Part shown: piece after piece, positions 16,331 through 23,196 of the stretch
How positions within the stretch are numbered: the stretch's first letter is position 1
Layout: every line of letters starts with the position of its first letter
Assembly: GCA_024687845.1 (NCBI GenBank)
Contig: JAILEL010000450.1
Location: forward strand, 1 to 23,978
From: Eubacterium sp.
GTDB taxonomy: Bacteria; Bacillota_A; Clostridia; Lachnospirales; Lachnospiraceae
Reading direction: 5' to 3'
Length of the DNA: 23,978 nt
Program-made: the position numbers and the translations under genes
The notes under the pieces: model-generated
Databases searched by the model: none
What the model was told of the DNA's origin: nothing
Seen by the model: the letters and a program-made list of their open reading frames with translations, nothing else

Positions 16331-16342
16331 TTCCCTCAATAT
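16314..16342. terminator. Hairpin at the convergent 3' ends
   Basis: A perfect 11-bp stem (ATATTGAGGGA/TCCCTCAATAT) with a 7-base loop includes the last codons and TAA of the gene ending at 16330. Neither side has a strong T run, so termination may be partial. It lies between two converging genes and could act on both. Confidence 0.5.
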
Positions 16343-16389
16343 CAGAAATTCCTATAACAAAGTTGAATCAAAATACATTTTTTACTTTT

Positions 16390-18414
16390 TTACTCGTAAG
16401 TCTGTGGCTCTCTAGTCCACTGTGGGTTTGCTTCAAGCCATTTTGCAAAGTCTTTAAAAATGGTATCTGAATATGTCTTCTTAAGAAGTATTGCCGTATT
16501 TTCACCCGTCAGATCACCAAAGTTTGATGTTTCCATCTGTTTTTCCAGCATTTTATCGCCTTCCTTGAAAAGGTTTTTGAATGCATTTTCTCCATAGGTC
16601 TGTACCAGATATTCCATAAACATGCATCCATAATTATAATTATTTCCATGTGTTGGTCCATCAGGATAGCCATTAATAAATATGCTTTCTGCATTCTGTT
16701 CTGTAATAGAACCCTGATCTACGAGATAACCAAACAGATAGTCTTCATGGAACTTCTCATCGTCTACCTCATTCTTACTAAGAAGCTTACGCGCTGATTT
16801 CATTTCATTATATGCAGCAAAACCTTCATTTAATATTACATTGAAAGGTGTTCCCTGGGTCAGATGGAGATAATGTGAATACTCATGAAGAAACGCAGTC
16901 TCGAAACGGCTTGGATTATTTACATCAAGATAATCTGAATTCAGTACTATATTGCTATAGCTGTCCTTGTAAGCACCGCACTGAGGATAAATCTTATCAT
17001 TTATATATATATGCAGTTTCTTAAATTCTGGATCCACCCCTTCAAATACATCTGTTCCAAATATGTTCTTCATTTCAAAGATAAATCCCGAATAATTCCA
17101 AGCGTTATTCTTGATTCTTTGGAATCCGGAAGTTTCCTCTGCACATTTCATTTGCTTTTCCCATTCCACAAGCAGATTTCCGTCGAAGCTGACTCCCTTT
17201 GTCATAAATACAACAATATTATCTGATTCTATATATTCGAAATCCTTTGTTGTATAACGGTCAGTGGCCTTACCACTGATGGACATAGGCTTTTTGATTC
17301 CATTTCTCTTATTCAGCTTAATATATAACTTTTTACCCTTCTGTCTTATGTATTCAACCCTATAATCCTTTACAAACTTTGAAGTGGTAACACTTTTTTT
17401 ACCATCTTCATTCATAAGTTGAACTTCTATCTCTTCGTTATTTATATTTAATGTACATATTCCATTAGAATAATTATTAGCTGGTTCACTATAGATCGAA
17501 CCTAAAAATATTGAAAGCTTCGTACTTCCGATATATGCTGTTTTTCCTTCTGTAAGTTCTATCTCATCGCCAACAAAGCCATCTATTTCACCCTTTGCTG
17601 CATTCGTAATTATTCCATTATTCACTTTGTAAGTATATCCATTCGCATGGAATATTCCTGCAAGTTTTTCATTAACCTTGCCGTCTTTAATAAACCATTT
17701 CTTGTTACCTGAGGTAAATGCGCCACAATAATCCTGGCATACCTTGCCTTTTTTCACGTACCATTTCGCCTTAACTCCATTTACCTTACCGGAAAAAAGA
17801 CCTGTTTTTTTACTAACCTGGCCTTTTTCTGTATAGTACCAGTTGATTCCGTCAGTAGCAAATCCAGCTTTTTTTACGACCTTATCATTCTTTATATGCC
17901 ACAGTGCTTTCTTGCCCTTAATCTTACGATTTACAATCATATCACTGTTTTTCTTAAAAACCTTGATTTTGATATTTGCCTTACTTCCATTTGCAGCAAC
18001 AACTGTAATTGTTGCATTGCCGCTTTTAAGTGCAGTAAGCTTGCCACTTTTACTTACGGCGATAACGTTTTTGTTGCTTGATTTGTAAGCTTTAATTTTA
18101 GTACCCTTCGGCAGAACAGTAAGTTTCTTTGTATCACCCTTAACCATAGCACCAGCAGGAATTGATATTGAGAGATTTACAACTGATTTTTTTGACTTAG
18201 AAAAGTCCTGAATTGCAGTAGTGTCACTTGTCATTTCTGAAGTAGAATAATCTGCATCTGATGACTCAGCCTGCACGAACCTTGGTGAACTACCAGACGC
18301 ATTAGTTAATGAAATATTCGAAACAGACAAAACTACTGCAAGTGATAATGATGCCAAAACCTTGCAAGCCCCTAAGCTTCTTTTCTTCATAATACCCATA
18401 ACATCCTTCTTCAT
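16390..18414 (-). CDS. Secreted Ig-like / wall-repeat protein with HExxH peptidase domain
   Basis: A 674-residue exported protein. The signal peptide has a long basic lead, a hydrophobic core at about 20-38 and likely cleavage after TNA (about 42-45). Its domains, in order, are a bacterial Ig-like Big_2 domain (about 80-155, with AYKSSNKNVIAVSKSGKLTA), Trp/Lys-rich repeats of the type GINWYYTEKGQV and AKWYVKKGKV (about 165-280) that resemble wall-binding repeats, a beta-rich middle region, and a C-terminal peptidase-like domain. The latter has LHEYSHYLH (His510, Glu511, His514) and LNEGFAAY with Glu530 as probable third zinc ligand, as in the MA-type (gluzincin) HExxH...EG..EY pattern. AGGAAGG precedes ATG 18414; the frame also has an ATG at 18432 that would place the RBS inside the gene. 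The substrate is unknown, and activity is inferred from motifs only. Confidence 0.86.
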   Translation of the reverse strand: MKKDVMGIMKKRSLGACKVLASLSLAVVLSVSNISLTNASGSSPRFVQAESSDADYSTSEMTSDTTAIQDFSKSKKSVVNLSISIPAGAMVKGDTKKLTVLPKGTKIKAYKSSNKNVIAVSKSGKLTALKSGNATITVVAANGSKANIKIKVFKKNSDMIVNRKIKGKKALWHIKNDKVVKKAGFATDGINWYYTEKGQVSKKTGLFSGKVNGVKAKWYVKKGKVCQDYCGAFTSGNKKWFIKDGKVNEKLAGIFHANGYTYKVNNGIITNAAKGEIDGFVGDEIELTEGKTAYIGSTKLSIFLGSIYSEPANNYSNGICTLNINNEEIEVQLMNEDGKKSVTTSKFVKDYRVEYIRQKGKKLYIKLNKRNGIKKPMSISGKATDRYTTKDFEYIESDNIVVFMTKGVSFDGNLLVEWEKQMKCAEETSGFQRIKNNAWNYSGFIFEMKNIFGTDVFEGVDPEFKKLHIYINDKIYPQCGAYKDSYSNIVLNSDYLDVNNPSRFETAFLHEYSHYLHLTQGTPFNVILNEGFAAYNEMKSARKLLSKNEVDDEKFHEDYLFGYLVDQGSITEQNAESIFINGYPDGPTHGNNYNYGCMFMEYLVQTYGENAFKNLFKEGDKMLEKQMETSNFGDLTGENTAILLKKTYSDTIFKDFAKWLEANPQWTREPQTYE

Positions 18415-18491
18415 TTTTCCTTCCTTTCGCATAAATAAATATTTAGTTCTATCTATGTATTGTAGTGAAAATAATAAAGGTTCATTTTTTT

Positions 18492-18520
18492 ATTCTACAA
18501 AAATAAACTTATTTATTCAA
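18492..18520 (-). promoter_or_regulatory. Promoter of the Ig-like/peptidase gene
   Basis: On the minus strand, TTGAAT (18515-18520), a 17-base spacer and TAGAAT (18492-18497), about 75 bases before the start at 18414. Confidence 0.55.
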
Positions 18521-18559
18521 TATAGTTTGGCAAAGTACAGCTTACTATTCACGATAACT

Positions 18560-18592
18560 AAAAAGACGGCTGGAATAACCAACCGTCTTTTT
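18560..18592 (-). terminator. Terminator of the L,D-transpeptidase gene
   Basis: A perfect 10-bp stem (AAAAAGACGG/CCGTCTTTTT) with a 13-base loop. On the minus strand it follows the stop at 18676 by about 85 bases and ends in T5. The symmetry would also allow function in the other direction. Confidence 0.8.
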
Positions 18593-18675
18593 ATCTTTTC
18601 AAATATTTTAATTGTGCAATATGTGCTTCAAAAAATATTCGGAACGTCCGTACACGTAATACAGTTACTAAATAT

Positions 18676-19800
18676 TTAGTATATTACAATCTTTGTTCCT
18701 GAAGGAATATTCTCATATATCCACTTAGCATTATCGATATGAAGTCTGATACATCCATGTGATGCTGTGATTCCAAGTCTTCCGTCCTGAATATCTGTCA
18801 TACTTCCTACATTATAAAGAACTGAGTGGAACAGGAAGTCTCCTGTTATCTGAGTTGCATACCAGCAGGTATAACCCTTCTCTTCACCGAAATGATATGT
18901 ATGACTTCCTACTGTGAATTCTCCGGTAGGTGTTGAAACACCGTCTGTACACTGGAAGCTCTTTAAGGTTGACCAGTTACCCTGTCCACCTGTAAAGATA
19001 TAAACCATATGTGCACCTCTATCTACCATAATAAGGTAGCCGGTAGCACTTGAATAACCCTGTGCCTTCGTAAGAGCTGTGTTTCTCATAACTCCATCAT
19101 CGCCGAAGTAATAGGTTATTCCGTCAATTGTTACATAACCAGTCTGCATTATACCTTCACTGTTGAGATAATAATACTTACCATTAACATTGATCCAACC
19201 GGTTCTCATCTTTCCAGAATCGTTCAGATAATACCAGTTACCATTATCCTTAAGCCATCCACTATAGGCCTCACCGTCGTGCTTGAGATAGTACCATTCA
19301 TTCTTATACTTAACCCATCCTCTATAAGGAGTTCCATCTTTCTTATAATAGTACCATTTCTTATTAAGCTTGAACCAGCCTCTTTTCTTCTTAAGTGTAG
19401 GAGCAAAGCTGAGCGGATCATCAGTTGACTTAACAGGATAAACCTTGCCATTCCATTTAGCCTTTACCCATACGCCATTCTTATTTAAATAGTTGTTCTT
19501 GATCCATCTCTTCTGAGCTCTGGCACCTGTTTTATACATATAGTACCATTTGTTCTTAATCTTCTTCCAACCAGTTACCATATAACCAGTCTTATCGAAG
19601 TAATACCACTTATTCTTGATCTTCATCCACTTTTTTGTTGGATAAGAACCATCTGGCAGTACATACCACCAACCTTTGTCATCTTGTTTCCATCCGCTTT
19701 TAACCTTCTTAGCTGCCTGAGTATCATATGAAGGGATGCAAATGCATGTCATAATTACTGCAAGCGCTAAAAGCAGAGAAAAAACTCTTACTTTTTTCAT
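18676..19800 (-). CDS. Secreted L,D-transpeptidase (YkuD) with wall-binding repeats
   Basis: A 374-residue exported enzyme. The signal peptide (1 to about 30, ending TQAA) is followed by about ten Trp/Tyr-rich repeats of some 20 residues (GWKKIKNKWYYMYKTG, GWINVNGKYYYLNSEG) across about 36-240. These resemble choline-binding or glucan-binding wall repeats. The C-terminal YkuD domain (about 250-374) has the catalytic signature SHGCIRL with His348 and nucleophile Cys350. The family forms meso-DAP 3-3 crosslinks or attaches proteins to peptidoglycan. The start has AGGAGG about 14 bases upstream and AAAGG closer. The mRNA leader is about 117 bases if the promoter at 19925-19953 is used; it holds an inverted repeat. 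It is a single-gene unit bounded by its own terminator. Confidence 0.93.
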   Translation of the reverse strand: MKKVRVFSLLLALAVIMTCICIPSYDTQAAKKVKSGWKQDDKGWWYVLPDGSYPTKKWMKIKNKWYYFDKTGYMVTGWKKIKNKWYYMYKTGARAQKRWIKNNYLNKNGVWVKAKWNGKVYPVKSTDDPLSFAPTLKKKRGWFKLNKKWYYYKKDGTPYRGWVKYKNEWYYLKHDGEAYSGWLKDNGNWYYLNDSGKMRTGWINVNGKYYYLNSEGIMQTGYVTIDGITYYFGDDGVMRNTALTKAQGYSSATGYLIMVDRGAHMVYIFTGGQGNWSTLKSFQCTDGVSTPTGEFTVGSHTYHFGEEKGYTCWYATQITGDFLFHSVLYNVGSMTDIQDGRLGITASHGCIRLHIDNAKWIYENIPSGTKIVIY

Positions 19801-19848
19801 AATACCTTTCTCTTCCTCCTGTTAAATAAAACATATTATAGATACTTT

Positions 19849-19881
19849 AGGACTATTTGATGAACACGTCTCATTAGTCCT
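19849..19881 (-). promoter_or_regulatory. Stem-loop in the leader of the L,D-transpeptidase gene
   Basis: On the minus strand AGGACTA (from 19881) pairs with TAGTCCT (to 19849); inside it ATGA/TCAT can also pair. It sits about 50 bases before the ATG. It matches no riboswitch I know. Confidence 0.35.
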
Positions 19882-19924
19882 TTAAAAAATCGCAAAATGA
19901 AATCCATAAACATGAGTACCTTGA

Positions 19925-19953
19925 ATTATAACACCATTCCATAAGTGGTTCAA
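19925..19953 (-). promoter_or_regulatory. Promoter of the L,D-transpeptidase gene, inside the left 130-bp repeat
   Basis: On the minus strand, TTGAAC (19948-19953), a 17-base spacer and a perfect TATAAT (19925-19930). The -10 ends exactly at the edge of the direct repeat, so the same promoter sequence exists again at 22162-22190. Confidence 0.6.
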
Positions 19954-20054
19954 ATAATTCTTTAAAATCTACATTATTTACAAGGAACGAGTATATATTA
20001 TGTTATTTCTTGGTAATTTTCTTGAGAAAAAAGATGACAGCTGACTTTTACATC
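19925..20054. repeat. 130-bp direct repeat, left copy (long target-site duplication)
   Basis: Identical over 130 bases to 22162-22291 and directly abutting the left end of the insertion sequence. It is non-coding. It contains the L,D-transpeptidase promoter at its left edge. At its right edge it holds only one arm of the hairpin that is complete in the right copy. Confidence 0.95.
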
Positions 20055-20106
20055 CGGGTTTTCGCCACTTGTTTAATACCTTTAAATTGAATAATCCACT
20101 ATATAT

Positions 20107-20129
20107 GCCCTTTGAGGGCTATTTTTTTT
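20107..20129 (+). terminator. Terminator at the left end of the IS, blocking inward read-through
   Basis: GCCCT-TTG-AGGGC followed by TA and eight T residues on the plus strand, upstream of the transposase promoter. It would stop transcripts entering from outside. Confidence 0.75.
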
Positions 20130-20151
20130 GTCAAATCCGCAAAATAAAGTG

Positions 20152-20180
20152 TTGTACGGTGTTGTATTTTGTGGTATAAT
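20152..20180 (+). promoter_or_regulatory. Transposase promoter, leaderless
   Basis: TTGTAC (20152-20157), a 17-base spacer and TATAAT (20175-20180). The expected start of transcription is about 7 bases later, at or next to the A of the ATG at 20187. There is no Shine-Dalgarno sequence. Confidence 0.65.
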
Positions 20181-20186
20181 AAGACT

Positions 20187-22052
20187 ATGAAGCTTAATTA
20201 TGATAGAAAATCAAAAGATCCTACTTACTTTATCCAACAGGGATTCAGAAACGGAAAGAAAACAACCACTAAGAACATTAAACGTATTGGAAAGCATTCT
20301 GAACTTCTTAAGATTACTGATGATCCTCTTGCATACGCAAAAGAAATGGTCGCAAAATATAACGAAGAAGCAAAGAATAATAATAAGGTCACGATGGAGG
20401 TGACGATTGATTTTGCCGAAAAGATTAAGGCAACTGATGACCTTGCTTCCGCTACTACAAAACGTAACATTGGTTATTTCTTTCTTCAGAAGATTTATAA
20501 TGATCTTTGTATTGATTCCTTTTTTAAAAAGGTAACTGAAGACTCTAAGATTGCCTTTGATCCTGATCTTATTAATCGTTTTCTTACATACGATAGAATC
20601 CTTAGTCCAGGTTCAAAGTTACATTCATGTAATGAATTATCTAAATATTTTGAATCACCAGAGTTTACACATAAGCAAGCACTCAAAATGATGGATATCC
20701 TTAGCGAAAACTTTGATGATTACATTTCACATTTATACGAGAACAGTAATAATGTAATCAAAAGAAATACCTCTGTTTGCTACTATGACTGCTCTAATTT
20801 TTATACAGAGATAGAAACAGATGACTCCGATTATTATGACGAGATCACCGGAGAATTAATAAAAGGTCTCCGTAAATATGGACCTTCTAAAGAACACCGT
20901 AACACTCCTATTGTTGAAATGGGGTTATTTATGGATTCAGATGGAATACCGCTTTCGATGTGTATTGTCCCTGGTTCTGATAACGAACAAACTACTACCA
21001 TTCCTCTTGAACAAAAATTGATACAAATGACGAAAGGTAAAAGATTTATATACGTTGCTGATGCAGGACTCGGTTCATTTCATATCAGAAACTTTAATTC
21101 AATGGGGGGACACGCATTCATCGTAACACAATCGATAAAAAAACTATCTGAAACGCTACAGAAAGCTGTATTTAATGACTTTGATTATAGACTTCTGTCA
21201 AACAATGAGCCTATGTCTCTAAAAGAAATGCAATCTTTCGATAGAAAAAAAGATGAGAATCTTAATCATTATAATGACATCATTTACAAAGTAATCGACG
21301 CAGATAAAGCAATCGATTTAGGTCTGACTGAAGTAAAAACTTATAAAAACGGAAATACAAAAATAGTCAAATCAAAAGGTATTCTAAAGCAGCGTATCAT
21401 AATTACATTTTCAAGAAAAGTAATGGAATACCAAAGATATATAAGAAATAGGCAGATTGAACGTGCAAAAAAAATGCTAGAAAACATTGATCCGGAAACA
21501 TATAAAAAAGGACCAAATGATGTAACACGATTCATCAAGAGATTATCTGCCACCAAAGAAGGTGAAAAAGGTGAAAAAGCTGAAGATACTTATCAACTTG
21601 ATACTAGCAGAATTGAAGAAGAAGAAAAATACGATGGCTTTTATGCCCTTGCAACAAATGTAGATGCATCAGTCCAAGAAATAATGGATATCAGCTCAAA
21701 AAGATACAAAATCGAAGATTGTTTTAGAGTAATGAAAACCAACTTAGATGCAAGACCAATATATCATCAAAAAGAGCAGCGAATAAAAGCACATTTCTTA
21801 ATCTGTTATACAGCACTTCTTATATATAGACTATTAGAAACAAAACTTGATCGTTATGGGACACACTGTACAACAGATAACATTATAGATACATTAAGAA
21901 ATATGGATGTTGTAAATGTTGAAGATATGTATTATCTATCCACATATACAGGTTCTCAGACATGCACTGCTTTAAATGCAGTATTTGATCTTGGCCTTGA
22001 CAAGAAGTACTACAAACCAAAAGAACTTAATAAAAAAAGCAGAAATTTATAA
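20187..22052 (+). CDS. IS1634-family DDE transposase
   Basis: A 621-residue transposase filling most of the insertion sequence. RNase H-fold catalytic residues read in order as Asp201 (YYDCSNFY), Asp292 (YVADAGLGS) and Glu510 in RYKIEDCFRVMK, with Lys517. This matches the IS4-like E..FR..K pattern. Between Asp292 and Glu510 lies a long insertion of about 215 residues, as usual in IS4/IS1634 enzymes. A charged Glu/Lys patch (about 455-482) is low complexity. I chose ATG 20187; an upstream TTG at 20169 overlaps the -10 box. No ribosome binding site is visible and the promoter predicts a leaderless mRNA. The gene is intact, with no frameshift or internal stop, so the element may be active. Confidence 0.95.
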   Translation: MKLNYDRKSKDPTYFIQQGFRNGKKTTTKNIKRIGKHSELLKITDDPLAYAKEMVAKYNEEAKNNNKVTMEVTIDFAEKIKATDDLASATTKRNIGYFFLQKIYNDLCIDSFFKKVTEDSKIAFDPDLINRFLTYDRILSPGSKLHSCNELSKYFESPEFTHKQALKMMDILSENFDDYISHLYENSNNVIKRNTSVCYYDCSNFYTEIETDDSDYYDEITGELIKGLRKYGPSKEHRNTPIVEMGLFMDSDGIPLSMCIVPGSDNEQTTTIPLEQKLIQMTKGKRFIYVADAGLGSFHIRNFNSMGGHAFIVTQSIKKLSETLQKAVFNDFDYRLLSNNEPMSLKEMQSFDRKKDENLNHYNDIIYKVIDADKAIDLGLTEVKTYKNGNTKIVKSKGILKQRIIITFSRKVMEYQRYIRNRQIERAKKMLENIDPETYKKGPNDVTRFIKRLSATKEGEKGEKAEDTYQLDTSRIEEEEKYDGFYALATNVDASVQEIMDISSKRYKIEDCFRVMKTNLDARPIYHQKEQRIKAHFLICYTALLIYRLLETKLDRYGTHCTTDNIIDTLRNMDVVNVEDMYYLSTYTGSQTCTALNAVFDLGLDKKYYKPKELNKKSRNL

Positions 22053-22091
22053 TAATTTTAAAGTTCCCATACAACAAAATAAAACACTATA

Positions 22092-22134
22092 AAAGAGGCG
22101 TAACTCCAATGTTTGTGCGGAGTTGCGCCTCTTT
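22092..22134. terminator. Terminator hairpin at the right end of the IS
   Basis: A 16-bp stem with one G-U pair (AAAGAGGCGTAACTCC/GGAGTTGCGCCTCTTT) and an 11-base loop, 40 bases past the transposase stop. The T run is better on the minus strand (TTTTATAG), so it would also block antisense transcription coming in from the right. Confidence 0.75.
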
Positions 22135-22161
22135 GAATCTTCATCAAGTGGCGAAAACGGG

Positions 22162-22190
22162 ATTATAACACCATTCCATAAGTGGTTCAA
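22162..22190 (-). promoter_or_regulatory. Duplicated promoter copy firing into the IS right end
   Basis: The same TTGAAC-17-TATAAT as at 19925-19953, carried by the right direct repeat. It points left into the insertion sequence, antisense to the transposase, and faces the hairpin at 22092-22134. Confidence 0.5.
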
Positions 22191-22291
22191 ATAATTCTTT
22201 AAAATCTACATTATTTACAAGGAACGAGTATATATTATGTTATTTCTTGGTAATTTTCTTGAGAAAAAAGATGACAGCTGACTTTTACATC
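22162..22291. repeat. 130-bp direct repeat, right copy (long target-site duplication)
   Basis: Identical to 19925-20054. It abuts the right terminal inverted repeat of the insertion sequence. Here the hairpin AAAAAGATGACAG...CTGTCATCTTTTT is complete because the right arm (22294-22306) lies just beyond the repeat. Confidence 0.95.
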
Positions 22292-22306
22292 AACTGTCAT
22301 CTTTTT
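22265..22306 (-). terminator. Terminator of the gene at 22339-22872
   Basis: A perfect 13-bp stem (22265-22277 with 22294-22306) and a 16-base loop, with T runs on both strands. On the minus strand it lies about 33 bases past the stop at 22339. The edge of the 130-bp repeat falls inside its loop (after 22291). Confidence 0.8.
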
Positions 22307-22338
22307 ATAGGAAGGTTTTAAACATGAAACTATTAGGC

Positions 22339-22872
22339 TTATCCAAATAACCTGGTTGAAACTCCAAATCCTACAAGGAGTGATATCAGGTTTGTTATTC
22401 TGATTACGAAGAACTTAGCGACGTAATCAGCAGGTGAATCGGCTTCTATTGTAGCTCCACCGATATCCGAAAAGTTTAAAAGTAATGTATTGTTAATTCC
22501 CTGTGGGAAACCTGCATTCAGCAGAATGTTCATTTCATCACAGAGATTATAATCAATTTTGAAGGTCTCAGCTTTCAAGGTTTCGAGAATCGACTCATCT
22601 TCCAGTTTCTGTCCCGTCTCGAGTTCGTAATCCCTTCTTACTTTGGTATTCATATCCCCATCTACTATCTCACTTAGTTTGCGTTCGATTATTCCATAAT
22701 TACTGATTTTATTTATTAGAATTGTATTAATCTTTGGAGTTATAAATATGATACATACTATTGTTAGTATTCCCATAAGTATTCTGACTCCAAGACTTAC
22801 AAGTTTTTTAATCACCAGAGCTATGATAACTATTGCAACTATTGCGAAACTTATTTTAGCTGTAATATCCAT
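22339..22872 (-). CDS. Small membrane protein of unknown function
   Basis: A 177-residue protein. Two adjacent N-terminal membrane spans (about 6-24 and 27-48) are followed by a polar region (about 50-145) with acidic and charged stretches (YELETGQKLEDESI). A C-terminal hydrophobic segment lies at about 150-170. The layout recalls CvpA-type membrane proteins, but I see no firm motif, so I do not assign it. I chose ATG 22872, with GAGG 10 bases upstream; a TTG at 22878 is closer to the same RBS and cannot be excluded. It is a single-gene unit ending at the hairpin 22265-22306. It is divergent from the gene at 23197. Confidence 0.78.
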   Translation of the reverse strand: MDITAKISFAIVAIVIIALVIKKLVSLGVRILMGILTIVCIIFITPKINTILINKISNYGIIERKLSEIVDGDMNTKVRRDYELETGQKLEDESILETLKAETFKIDYNLCDEMNILLNAGFPQGINNTLLLNFSDIGGATIEADSPADYVAKFFVIRITNLISLLVGFGVSTRLFG

Positions 22873-23196
22873 ATTCAACGCTCCTCTCCATTTGCGACAG
22901 TTGAGATCCGACTAAACTTTAAGAGTCAGATCTTCAATTGCCACTATATATTTTAAAATACCCTCTGCATATTTATTAGCTCCTTAAACTTGTTGTCGTT
23001 TATTTGCTTTATCTGAGCTCATTATACAACCCAAAACATAACAAATGCGCAACACAAAATTCATTTTTTTAAAAAATTTTTTATTCTTTTGTAATTTTTT
23101 TGTTTCTAATAGGCATTATTTGTTGCAGTTATGTTGCGCTTTGGGTGTTATACTGAATTCAGATACTTAATTTTAATTATTTTTGAGGAAAAAAAT
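22873..23196. promoter_or_regulatory. Divergent AT-rich control region with mirrored motifs
   Basis: A 324-base gap with no gene. The minus strand has TATAAT at 23021-23026 preceded by GTTATGTTTTGGGTTG. The plus strand has TATACT at 23150-23155 preceded by GTTATGTTGCGCTTTGGGTGT. Both sides share GTTATGTT, TTGGGT and TTGCGC just upstream of the -10, arranged as mirror images around a very AT-rich centre (23055-23115). The -35 matches are poor at normal spacing. A shared regulator is possible but unproven. Confidence 0.45.

Larger units (their letters stand above)
20055..22161 (+). mobile_element. IS1634-family insertion sequence, 2107 bp
   Basis: A complete element with one transposase gene. 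Terminal inverted repeats of 17 bp (CGGGTTTTCGCCACTTG at 20055-20071; reverse complement of 22145-22161 CCCGTTTTCGCCACTTG) match at 15 positions. The 130-bp direct repeats outside fit the IS1634 group, known for unusually long and variable target duplications. Both duplications are identical and the gene is intact, which suggests a recent insertion. Inward-blocking hairpins lie near each end (20107-20129 and 22092-22134). No passenger genes are present. Confidence 0.92.

Noticed and set aside
17843..18088. Hydrophobic plus-strand frame that could pass for a small membrane protein
   Set aside because: It mirrors the Lys/Asn-rich coding of the secreted protein on the minus strand and lacks a ribosome binding site.
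20169..20189. TTG at 20169 as the transposase start
   Set aside because: It lies in the promoter spacer, upstream of the -10 box, so it would not be in the mRNA. ATG 20187 also matches the expected family N-terminus MKLNYDRK.
19925..22291. The direct repeats as ends of a composite transposon
   Set aside because: The 130-bp copies are non-coding, lack inverted ends of their own, and directly abut the single IS inverted repeats. A target duplication explains them better.
22339..22872. Firm assignment to the CvpA family
   Set aside because: The hydrophobic layout is only loosely similar and the family motif is not visible, so it was left as unknown.
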